A stretch of 64,000 nucleotides of DNA from Lobosporangium transversale. Lineage: Eukaryota; Mortierellomycota; Mortierellomycetes; Mortierellales; Mortierellaceae. The notes beneath the pieces were generated by a model, which worked only from the letters and a program-made list of their open reading frames with translations, was not told where the DNA came from and ran no database searches. Below are positions 10,090-20,492 of this stretch, one piece after another. The position numbers and the translations under genes were made by a program. Position 1 is the first letter of the stretch. Every line of letters begins with the position of its first letter. The DNA lies in contig NW_019029035.1 of the NCBI RefSeq assembly GCF_002105155.1, positions 124,001 through 188,000 of the forward strand, read 5' to 3'.

Positions 10090-13000
10090 ATGCTTCTATC
10101 TTCTATTCCTCAGCAGCAGCAGCAGCAACATCGACTTCCAGCAAACTACATCTATCATCACCGCAGTAACAACGGCAATCACCATAGCCAGAGCGAATCC
10201 TCGTCCAATAGCTCATCGACATCGTCCTCACCCACAAAGTATAACAAGCGTGCTTTACAGCAATACCGTCAGGAACAGCTCGATAGCATGTCGATCACCG
10301 TGGAGGAGTACAAGGAAGTACTCAATGCCGAGGTCTGGATTGAGATCAATAAGCTCAGGGACTATGCACGCCATGGTATCTCCAGAGAAGTGAGAGGGGT
10401 ATGTTTGATTTGACAGACTTTTTTTTAAAAAAAAACTATAATTTACAAAAGAAATACGGACACACACATGAATATAATAGAAAGCAGTAGCATTTAATGT
10501 GTGTTTTTGATTGAACCCTTCCTCCAACACATACACACTCCCCCCTTTTTTTTCACAGCTTTTTTTTTTTTATTTTTTTATCGCGTGCAATTGTTCAAGA
10601 TTGCTCGTGCGCGCGCGTGCGTGTTTGATATCCTGTACAACCCTGAATACTTTTTTCATCTTTTTCACTTTTTCGGATGAGAAAAGAGACTAAAGAGGAA
10701 ATACGAGTACACGGAAAGAATGAAACCATTAATATGCACAAAAAAAAAAAAAAAAAAAAAAGTTCGCGTGCATCTTTTATGCCTTCCCCACATTACGATT
10801 ACATTCCATGGTGTCCTGTCCTCCCTTTTTATAATATTTATAATATTTGGCTGTTGTCAATATCCCACGATTCAATTCGTCTGTTATTTTTGGTGAGGGA
10901 CAAAAAAGAAAAATAAATGAGAACATGCAATGGTCGCCTGAGCAGATGAGCACGATTTTTTTTTTTTTTTTTTTTCAATTGCTCACTTGTGGGGAATCTC
11001 CAGATGAAGGAGTCGATGATATTCAAAGCAAAAAATAATTAAGCGTGTGTACTGGAAAAGGCAAAGGACAAAAGCAGTAAATGAGATTCATCTATCTGTA
11101 ATCGTAACCACAACCACAACCACAACCACAACCAATTTCGGATAGCCAATTCTTTTTATGGTTTTCCTACAGCGGCAATACATTTTGGCTTCCGCTTTCT
11201 TAAAACACGAATGGCTGCACAAAAAGCAACGGGTGAATATCTTTTCCTGAGTAAAGTGAAACCCAAGATGAAATACAAATTGATTGGATTTCCACTTTAT
11301 TTTCTTGTCTTTCTATTCTTCCATTACAATGTCGCGTGTTCATCATCGGATTCCCCTATTTGCCATCATCTGTGTTCTTGTTGGGCGTCAAAATGATAGT
11401 AAGGGGTATCTGAAGTTTGAATTGGAAGGCTGGGCAGTGAGATCTCGGTTCCATGGCAAAGAATTTTTTTTTTTTTTTTTTTTTTTGGCAGAAGACTAAA
11501 GGTACTACGCATGTTGCTTGTGGATCATCAATCAACAGCAACTAAAAAAAAAAAAAAAATCTTAATCTCGCGACAATTTGTGTTCCACTGTTGATTAAAT
11601 GACATTTCTTGTCCGACGTGTGCGCAAACCCTCGATTGCTATTGGATTAGAACCCTGTTTTTCAATACCAGCTTCCCGTTTTTACTTTGCAGCTGTCAAC
11701 TTTTTATTTCCGTTTTGATGGCAACCTCCGCTGCGCTCTCGATTTTTTTTTTTCTTTTTGTTACAAACCTGACTTTTGCTGTGATCAAGTGTATGCATTA
11801 TTTCCCCTACGTATTTTTCTTTCTTTTTTTTTTTGTATGCCGCATCTTCTTTTTTTTTTTTTTTTTTTTTTTTTTGGTTGAGCTTGTTTATTTGTTATTG
11901 TCGTGTGTGTATGTGTGCAGAAAAAGTGTCGTGTGTGGATGCATCAAAAATTCCTTGTTGACGTATATTTGCAGATAAAAACACGTACAAAACAAGGATA
12001 CGAGGGGAGAGGAAATAGCTCACACGAACCTTGATTCGCGTGATCTACGTCTGTATCCTAGATCTTTTTATATACTATGTTTTTTTTTTTTTTTTTTTTT
12101 TGCTAACGTGATACATCTCGATTCTTTATTACCCTTTCTTTCTATAGGAGGTCTGGATTTATTTGCTTGGCATTCAAGAAGCTGATAGGTCCAAGGAAGT
12201 CTCAACTCAGAAGCAAAAGCTTCTTGATTACGAGCAAATCGACAAGGATCCTAATGAGGTCACAAAGCGTGTCAGGGGTGAAATCTCGAGATATCTCCGA
12301 AAGACTAATATCGAGTCTAGCCGTGACATTCCTCGCCTCTTTGAAAATGTCATTAGTGCCTACTGCAACCACAACCATCGTGTAGAGTATTATCCCGCCA
12401 TGGTCAATCTCTGTGCACCATTCATCTATTCTCTCAAGCGTGAATGTGATGCATTCCTTTGTTTCGAAAAGATGATCAACACACTTGGTAAGCGGATGAA
12501 AAAAAAAAAAAAAAAAAAAAAAAAAAGTGGTCGTTCTATTGTTTCATTCCCCCTCCTTTTTTTTTTAAAAAAAAAAAAAAAAAAAAAAAGCTTATTATTT
12601 TAACATTTAATCCTCTATTATTATATTTTTCTTTCTTTTTATTCCTTTGATATTTCTATGTATATCAGATGACCATTTCAGTAGTCGAAGCATTAATGAA
12701 TCAGTAGCGAGCTTTATGACGCTGTTCAGGACTTGTATCCCCGACTTGTACAGCTATTTCGAGGAAGAAGAGGTCGACATCAAGGAATGGGCAGCATCAG
12801 CGTTGCAATTTGTCTTGTCTCGTGAGCTCTCACTAGAGAATTTGATGCGGTTATGGGACACATACTTTGCAATGCCAGATTGGATGGAATTCCACCCATA
12901 TTTCTGTTTAGCTCTTCTAAGGCATATGAAAGAGAGTTTAGAAGAACTGGAACAGTCGGAAATTAGAACTATTCTCATGCGGTTACCCTCATTAGAAATG

Positions 13001-13194
13001 GATCAGGTAAAACAAAAAAAAAAAAAAAAAAAAAAGGTCGGGCATTGCTATTTTACTATATGTATATAAAAGCCTAATTCTTAACTTTTTTATTCCTTTT
13101 TCTTTACTTGCTTGTCATACGTGTATAGATTGTTAATGAAGCGTTTAACATTAGACATGAGATCCTCGAGAGACAGATCTCTGAAGAGTTTTAA
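10090..13194 (+). CDS. TBC-domain protein, probable non-catalytic RabGAP-like (4 exons)
   Basis: Exons 10090-10398, 12148-12487, 12669-13006 and 13129-13194 give 350 aa. After a Gln/Ser-rich N-terminus, the TBC fold starts at about residue 85 (LRDYARHGISREVRGEVWIYLLG) and continues through YYPAMVNLCAPFIYS, LCFEKMI, ELSLENLMRLWDTYFA and FHPYFCLALL. TBC proteins normally stimulate GTP hydrolysis by Rab GTPases with an Arg finger (IxxDxxR) and a Gln finger (YxQ). Here the first region reads EISRYLRKT and the second YYP, so both catalytic fingers appear absent. The protein may bind a Rab or act as a scaffold without GAP activity (inference). Intron 1 is 1749 nt, far longer than any other intron in the window. 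Confidence 0.8.
10399..12147 (+). other. Long intron 1 of the TBC gene
   Basis: The donor GTATGT is at 10399 and the acceptor TATAG ends at 12147. The intron contains several T and A runs and a short (CCACAA)n array at about 11106-11132. No coding exon of a recognised family was found on either strand. ORFs inside are short and homopolymer-rich. Confidence 0.7.
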
Positions 13195-13434
13195 ACATAC
13201 TTGGATAAACAGAACAAAATACAAAAGATAAAAAGGATAGAAAACAAAGCATATCAAACCCATATAAACTATCCATAATAATAAAATAATAGTAAAAAGA
13301 GGGGAAAAAAAAGAAAAATGTCCCTCTGCTTATTTCCCTTCGCTTGTATCAAAAGAACAAAGTGCCAAATTAATTTTTTTTTTTTTTTTTTTTTTATTAT
13401 TTTTTATTTTTTTTATTTTTTTTATTTCTACCAC

Positions 13435-14312
13435 CAAAGTGGTCAAAGCCCGAAGCGCAAGTCAAAGTAGTCAAAGTCGTGTGACAGGCTAGAATGATCA
13501 AAGTCGGAGCACGCGCCAAATTGGTCAAAGTCGTGTTGGAGCCCAAAGTGGTCAAAGTGGTGAGGCGAGCCTGATTAATCAAAGTCGGAGCGCGAGCCAA
13601 ACTTGTCAAAGCCTTGTTGCAACTCAAGGTTATCAAAGTTGTGTGAGGCGACCAGGATAATCAAAGTCAGAGCACGAGCCAAATTAGTCAAAGTCGTGTT
13701 GGAACCCAAAGTAGTCAAGGTTGTGTGACACTAACCAGGGTAATCAAAGTCGGAGCACGGGCCAAATTGGTCAAAGTCGTGTTGGCACGTAAAATGGTCA
13801 AAGTTGGATAGACAATTTAGAATAATCAAAGTCGGAGCACGAGTCAAGTGATCCAGGTACCAAGTTAAATTGGTCAGACTCGTGTGACAAGCCAGAGTGA
13901 ATTCAGAATAATCAAAGTCGGAGCGCGGGCCAAACTTGTCAAAGCCTTGTTGCAAATCAAGGTGGTCAAAGTCGTGTGACACAACCCAGGATAATCAAAG
14001 TCGGAGCACGAGCCAAATTAGTCAAAGTCGTGTTGGAACCCAAAGTAGTCAAGGTTGTGTGACACTAACCAGGGTAATCAAAGTCGGAGCACGGGCCAAA
14101 TTGGTCAAAGTCGTGTTGGCACGTAAAATGGTCAAAGTTGGATAGACAATTTAGAATAATCAAAGTCGGAGCACGAGTCAAGTGATCCAGGTACCAAGTT
14201 AAATTGGTCAGACTTGTGTGACAAGCCAGAGTGAATTCAGAATAATCAAAGTCGGAGCGCGAACCAAACTTGTCAAAGTCGTGTTGGAACCTAAAGTGGT
14301 CAAAGTGGTCTG
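13435..14312. repeat. Nested minisatellite, 27-28 / ~83 / 334 bp periods
   Basis: The array is built on the core TCAAAGTCG/TCAAAGTGG. Three submonomers of about 27-28 bp form a unit of about 83 bp, recognisable by ATCAAAGTCGGAGCACG at 13494, 13576, 13658, 13742, 13824 and 13910 (approximate). Four such units form a 334-bp higher-order unit: the segment from about 13567 recurs at about 13901, and CCAGG at 13652 recurs at 13986. The second copy differs at only a few positions. Minus-strand reading gives repeated Asp-Phe-Asp-His peptides, but an 83-bp period is not a multiple of three, so it is unlikely to be coding. Confidence 0.85.
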
Positions 14313-16500
14313 GCTCTTGATAGTTCTTTTCTCATCTTCCCTTTCGCCCTTTAATCATCAGTTTCTTCATTAAGCACGTCTTCAGCATCCACTTCGTCTT
14401 TCTCACTGTCAACTACAGGTATATCTTCTTAATCATTTCCTTCACCATAAATAAGCTCTTCCATAAACAATGCTGTAAGCAAGACACTTGACATTCAGAC
14501 TTTGAATGAGTTTTTGTGAAGCAGAATAATGGAGTTAAGAAAGAAAAAGAAAAATTGTTAAATTTTTTTTACATCAAGCCACGAAGAAAAAAAAAAAAAA
14601 AAAAAAAAAGTCTCTAAAATCAGCTCACATTTCAGTAGACTACATACCTTCGAAAACATCAGAAACAACTGATGGCTATGGGTTTGAAATGCCCATGTTC
14701 TTCAACTCCACCGTGATTGCGCGATTGAGCCTGATGTCCTTTTTGTGTATTTGTAGGCGGAAATCCCGCTCAGAAAATTAAGAGGCTGCATCTGATATTT
14801 TTTAGACTGTCTTTGAAGGCACAGGACCAATTCGCCACTAAATAAATAAATGAATAACACAAAGACAAGGACTAGAACGTAAGAAACAAATTCATGAGCA
14901 TAAACTTAAGCAGTTTAAAAAAAAAATAAAAAAATAAAAAAATAAAAAAGAGTCACTACTAGCATTCCCTTGCTAAGTTAACATAATCCTGATCAATTTA
15001 ACACACCTCTTCGCATAAACCTCTAGAGTCGATATCCTCCTCGAAGTAACTTTGTAGCTTTGGACTAGCTAAGTACAATGTGCAAGGAAGTGCAATACTG
15101 CAAAGAATTTTAGAAACACATATAAAGATAAATATGAAGAATTGTACGTTAAACACTTCGCTTACAAGGCATCTTTTTCCGTCGACACATTTCCTCGGTC
15201 ATAGTAATCCTCTTGTAAGCAAATGAGGCTTCCTAGCGCCAGTTGAAAGAGACCATAACGTGTTGGCGTCAAATTTGATAGGTCTCTCTCCTCGTTCTCC
15301 ATCATATCCGTTGAGGAGTCTGGATAACCATTTATTTTGGTCTGCGAAGAATAATTGAATGAGAAACAATCATTCCTTTAATGATCACCCGTGCTATCAT
15401 TAAATACTGGGTGAGAGACTGTCCATGGCAATTAGGCTACTAACATATAACCTCTATGCCACATCCCTCGAGGCTAAATACAAATACAAGAAAAAGTCAG
15501 TGTTGAGTCTCAAACTTATTACGTATCATGGCGCCGCCTAAAGTATAAATACCTACCACTTTATACGTCGCATTCAGTAATCGTTTATAGGGCTCTTTCA
15601 TGTGGATTGTTCGCCTCTTGTTTGCAACTAAGGAGGCAATATCCATGATGGGGAGCTGTTGATGCTATAGACATAGACGAAGATGGCGCTCCAGCGCCGT
15701 TAGTGGGAGTCACGAATACAGTATTGCCTGAAGACTCTTCACTGGTAGAGGGATTCAGATATCCGAGGACTTAACGGATATGTTGAACTGCTGCCTTCCA
15801 GTTTTTCTTCCACAACTAGCGGCTTCAATATTATGAATAAACCTTAATTCTGTTGCGTAATTCCACTGTTCACAACGACCTACGCCAAAATAATTGTGAT
15901 GTTGCACAGACAGAGTCTTATCTCTTGCACCTTCAGTCTTTTTTAGAACTCAGCGCGTTCTTATCAACCACTAGTCATTCCGTGGATGTGGAACTTGATA
16001 TGACTTGAAACCATATTCTTTAAAAATCTAATTGCAGTCGTCTTTATTCTCTTTTGGATGTATTAACGAGAAGCTCTATCTTTTTCTAAGAACACTAGAT
16101 TATTCCAGATATAAGAAGCATCAGTTCATACATAACATTCCTCTTTAATAACTCCAATCATAATAATATTATGAAATCTTGATTTATAATACTCAACATC
16201 TACTTTTGTGCATTATCATTGACATTCCTCCTTTCAGGGGTCAACCAGAGAGAGAAAAAATGGCAACTGAAGTCAATTTCTGGTCCTATCAATCATTCAT
16301 CTCTAACAAATAGAAATGAAAGATAGGAAGAGCCAATGATAGTGACCGCAGGTGTTGAGATGTACTAACAGCACCACACATAGTAGCCACTGTAACCACT
16401 CCGATCTGTTGTTTTGGATATAATAAATCAAGGAAACCAAACATACAATTGAAAGAGAAGACTTATCTTAAAGGATCTTGGCTCATATAATTATCATTCG
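14313..16500 (-). pseudogene. Decayed copy A of an unrecognised multi-exon gene
   Basis: Minus-strand translation gives coding-like blocks linked by plausible introns but broken by stops and frameshifts. In order: near 16000 FKSYQV; near 15800 KPLVVEEKLEGSSS; near 15620 MDIASLVANKRRTIHMKEPY; 15345-15170 RDLSNLTPTRYGLFQLALGS ending at a GTAAGC donor; 15105-15010 YLASPKLQSYFEEDI; 14840-14690 ELVLCLQRQSKKYQMQPLN with a frame break. An acidic C-terminus near 14380 (DSEKDEVDAEDVLNEE) follows one in-frame stop. Copy B at 17200-18340 shares several blocks. The family is not recognised. Boundaries are approximate. Confidence 0.5.
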
Positions 16501-17200
16501 ATTTACTCAAGTGGCAATGGATTGTGTAGTGATCAGGATGAATGAATGAATCAGGATGCGTAACCCCAACACAATTACGTTCTCTTTTTTCTTCTGTTGA
16601 CTCGAAGTCACGATGACCCACGTGATAACGTTTGGAATAAAGATGTTGGGACTTTGGGAGAGAAACATGTGCTATAAAGGGAAACTGCAATGGATAAGGC
16701 AAATAAGATAGTGCAGTAAAGGAGTGCCAACGAAGGCAGGTTTGTCCTATATTGACGAAGCGTTCAAGGTGTTTCTGATATATATAATTAGTGACGACCA
16801 GGATATCAGTTGCAGAAATTGGTGGCAATGAGCGCCGCTAGTAAGAGTCTGGAACAATTTCTCGCGCCTTTTTGCATAAACTGTCGATTGAGCCAAAAAG
16901 ATTGGCAATAGGCCCTTTCCATATACATATAATCCGCCTCTAAAGCGTTTGGGCCTTTCTCCACCAAAGGTGACGTGAAGAAACTCTAACATTAAGAAAA
17001 AGGAAAAAAATAAACTTACAGTCAAGTGCAGGCAGGACGCAAAACTCTAGAGAGCCGATATTCTGGAGATCGACCATCTTTCTCAGCAGCTCTTTCCTTA
17101 GAATTACTGAATTGATATCATTAGGGGTCTGCTATCGATGGCTCTAAGGCCCTCGTCAATTCATCCGAGGATCATTGTATTAATTATGAACTTCTGGCTC
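16501..17200. other. Spacer between decayed copies A and B
   Basis: Unique sequence between the two related relics. Two overlapping minus-strand ORFs (16463-16828 and 16747-17025) read into each other in different frames and resemble no family I know. They may be flanking remnants of copy B. Nothing else is supported. Confidence 0.35.
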
Positions 17201-18340
17201 GTTATAAGATGTCCTCCTCGAAGTAACCTTGTAGCTTTGGACTAGTAAGTTCAATATGCGAGGGAGTCGATGTTTTATATAATGTTAAAACACAGTAGAG
17301 GGATAAATATAAAGGATAATATTAGATCGAACGTCTAAAATTCCAGCATGTGTATTTTTGGCTCATATCCGCAACCTGTGGGGTAATATCCATGCCGGAG
17401 GTCGTTGGTGCTACGGGCGTGGACGAAAGTGAGATCGTTGATATGGATGAGGACATTTCAGCGCTAGCAGTGGGAGCCACGGGTACTGCGCTGGAAGGGT
17501 TACCACAGCTGAATGAACAGCAGTGCTACTCCCGGCTTTTCTTCCATAACCAGCGGTTTCAGCTGATTGACACAATCCTATGAAACATTAGGGAAAGATC
17601 ATATTGCGAATTAACTTTAATCCTGCCACCAAAATTCGTTTTTTACATCGTCTACGTGTAATGTAATTGAGTTAGCACGCACTGACAGAGGATGTCGCCT
17701 TACCTCTTACAGCTTCGTCCTCACCTAGAACTCAGTACGTCCTTTTTTAGGTTTGCGAAACGTGATCTTAAGCGCTGGCTTATTACTAACAGTGACCTGC
17801 CATTTTGAGGACGTGGAGCTTTCTTGGTACGATTTGACACCGTTTTCATTAAACAAGTCAATTACATTTTCCTTTTTGTCCTTCCCTTAATGTATTGATG
17901 AGTAGGTTCGCCTTTTCCTGAGAGCAGTAAGGTTGTTTCAGAAGTAGGAAGTATCAATTCAGTAATAATATCCATCACTAATAACCATAGTCATGACCAC
18001 TATCATAAAGTCTTGGTTCATAGCGTCATAGCGTCATAGTATCCACCTTTGTGCAGTCAGAATGGGAGAAAAGATAGGCAACTGAGGGCAGTTGCTGGCT
18101 CGGCTCCATCAATCGCTAATAAGCAGAAATAAAAGAACAGGGAGAGCTGACGATAACGATCGTAAGCAATGGGACGAACTCACAGCACTACACGTAGCAG
18201 CCGCTGCGATACCCAACCAACTAGGCACCACAGCGCTGGCGTCTTGGATATAATAAACCGAGGAACTCAAAGATGTAAGAGAATAAGAAGTATACCTGTT
18301 TCATAAAAGTCTGACTCACCTAAGCATCATTCGATGGTGG
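17200..18340 (-). pseudogene. Decayed copy B of the same unrecognised gene
   Basis: The minus strand again carries related blocks: a possible first-exon donor CTTAG|GTGAGT near 18318; GKGEPTHQYIK then, after a frame change, NVIDLFNENGVKSYQE with TVSNKPALKITFRKPKK (about 17930-17750); QLKPLVMEEK (about 17570-17540); a Ser/Thr/Pro-rich linker (about 17510-17390); and SPKLQGYFEEDI ending at a stop near 17205. Homology to copy A is clear in KPLVxEEK and SPKLQxYFEEDI and in the underlying DNA (for example TAGCTTTGGACTAG in both). It lacks the part of copy A downstream of that block. It is a truncated paralogue or repeat relic. Confidence 0.5.
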
Positions 18341-18454
18341 CTACGGCGCTTCTATAACCTATTGGCACGATGCCACAATGATTATATGATTAAATATATG
18401 TTAATATAGATCCGGCCACATCCGCTCCCATGCGCTACTAAGTATAAATCCAAT

Positions 18455-18512
18455 GAAAAGGCAGAGTTTTATCGAGGAGATAAGAAAAGGCAGAGTTTTA
18501 TCGAGGAGATAA
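18455..18512. repeat. Perfect 29-bp tandem duplication
   Basis: A 29-bp unit starting GAAAAGGCAGAG is present twice head to tail (18455-18483 and 18484-18512) without a mismatch, just upstream of the ECHDC1-like gene. A recent slippage duplication is the simplest reading. Confidence 0.9.
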
Positions 18513-18836
18513 GAAAACGCGCGGCAAGCATTGTAAAGTTAACCCAGAAACTTGGTACGTAAAACCAACGCGGTTTTTAACGTCCACCAATTTTAACATA
18601 TACCGCTCCGTTTATTCAGGCTCGATACTGAGAGCTCTGAAAGATGGTTTTGCTACAGACTTTTTATGAGGCGAGGGATGCTTCACAAGCGCAACGCACA
18701 TTCCATATGCAAGCTCGGTATCAGGTGATTTATTGGTTTTCCCATGTGTATCTTGTCCACGGAGCACAGAGATTTGAAGGGTTTGCATCTCTCCGCCTTG
18801 AAGCTTTTTTTTAATTACATCACGACCGCTGTTGCC

Positions 18837-19445
18837 ATGACATTCGCGCTTTCCCATCGGACATCATTGTCTTCACCACTTAGGGCAATGGTGACATACT
18901 CCTTTATTAGGGTTCTTTCCTCTTCTATTAATCCTTATCCTTCGCTACTTTCTGCGACGACGACTGCTGCTGCTGCTACTACTACTACTTCTACTTATAC
19001 AGGATATCAACGTCGATCTTTTGCGTGTCAAATTCGACACCCTACCAAGCTTGGACAACTTCGTGCTAAATTCCGGAAATTTGGACAAGGCCATATTGAG
19101 CTGGATATAAATCATTCAACAGGATTGGCACTTTTGACGCTTTCAAATCCAAGTAAACATAATGCATTAACAGGGAAGATGATGGCGGAACTAGCAGACT
19201 GCGTGGATTTTCTAGAAGGAGCAATCAGATTGAATGGTAATGGCAGCCCTAATGATAGTAATCATGACCAAATAACAGGACAGCAGGGCTGGCCTCAACT
19301 TGATCGAGATTCAGGATTGGTATTGAAGAGTGCAGGGAAATTGATCTCCGATAATAAATTGAGTCAGGAGCATTTGGAGACGTTACAAGGGTTAGTTGGG
19401 ATCATTATCACAGGCGCGGATCAAAAGTCATACTGCGCTGGTCTT

Positions 19446-19476
<31 letters not shown>

Positions 19477-20296
19477 CTGTTAGACTTTTTTTTTATTTTT
19501 AAAAAAAAAACCATTTTCAGTTATAAAAGGAAAAGGTGATCTAATGCTCTGTATGAATATTTCTGCCTTGCTTACTTTCTATTTATTTATGCTTTCCAAA
19601 GATGTTTCGGCTGCAAAGACAACGTTATTAACTTCTCAAGCCGGATCAGAGATGTCAGCCTTGATGGTTTCAACCTTGACACGGTTCATGCGTCTTCCAA
19701 TTTTGACGGTAGCGGCGATTGAGAAGGCTGCTATTGGAGGAGGAGCAGAGATGACTACCTTCTGTGATCATCGTTGCATGACTGAGAAAGCCAAGGTGCA
19801 GTTTGTACAGACTCAGATGGGTGTCGTCACTGGATGGGGTGGGGCCAGCCGATTGATCCATATAGTGTCCAAGAGTCAAGCTCTTCGAATGTTGGCTGCT
19901 GCAGAACCCATTCGTGTTCGTGGGAAGAGCAATGAAGATGATAGTGATAGACATGATGGAGATGCTCTCGTGAGTGGATTTGCTCAATGTATTGCACCAG
20001 TAGGAAAGGCAGTCGAGACAGCGACGGAGTATATGCAGCAATACGTTTGGGAGAGGAGACCACCATCAACAATAGCAACAACAGGGAATGGTAGTGGTGG
20101 AGGTGCTGCTTCTGATGATAATAGTGCACGACGATGTGTAGCAGCGGTCAGGGCTATGAAGGAGATTGTTAGCTTCGGGCTAGATCATGATCAAATTGAA
20201 CGTGTCTCTGAGTTGGAAAAGGATCTGTTCAAACGGTTATGGGGTGGACCCGATAACTTGGCTCGAGTTGAAGCCACATTTTCCAGCAAGAAATGA
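18837..20296 (+). CDS. ECHDC1: Ethylmalonyl-CoA decarboxylase-like ECHDC1 (2 exons)
   Basis: Exons 18837-19446 and 19602-20296 give 434 aa in the crotonase (enoyl-CoA hydratase/isomerase) superfamily. Best agreement is with ECHDC1, a metabolite-repair enzyme that decarboxylates ethylmalonyl-CoA made by side activity of acetyl-CoA carboxylase. Key blocks are LALLTLSNPSKHNAL, the first oxyanion segment SYCAGLD spanning the exon junction, TLTRFMRLPILTVA, the second oxyanion loop IGGGAEMTTFCDHR, VQTQMGVVTGWGGASRL and C-terminal LFKRLWGGPDN. A Ser/Thr/Arg-rich N-terminus of about 80 residues could be a mitochondrial presequence. ATGs at 18744 and 18888 are alternatives; 18837 has a good context (GCCATGA). 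Two inserts (about residues 135-175 and 265-345) enlarge it relative to the roughly 300-aa human protein. Confidence 0.82.
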
Positions 20297-20492
20297 AAAG
20301 TAATATTTATATAGAGAGAGAGGGAGAGAATATCCAATGGAAAAGATAGACATTTAGAAATCCATAGACATATAATGTAGCCAGGGAAACTATCAGATAT
20401 AAAGTATAATGTATAGATATTTTTCGCAACTATAGCTATTATTATCATTAATTCTATTATTTTTATTGTTATTCTATTTTTTGATATTAAAC

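Noticed and set aside
13435-14312. CRISPR-like array of short repeats
   Set aside because: Repeats are contiguous and variant with no unique spacers, and the genome is eukaryotic; it is a minisatellite.
17350-17583. Plus-strand ORF of 77 aa
   Set aside because: Antisense to the Ser/Thr-rich block of decayed copy B, where the minus strand has the shared family motifs.
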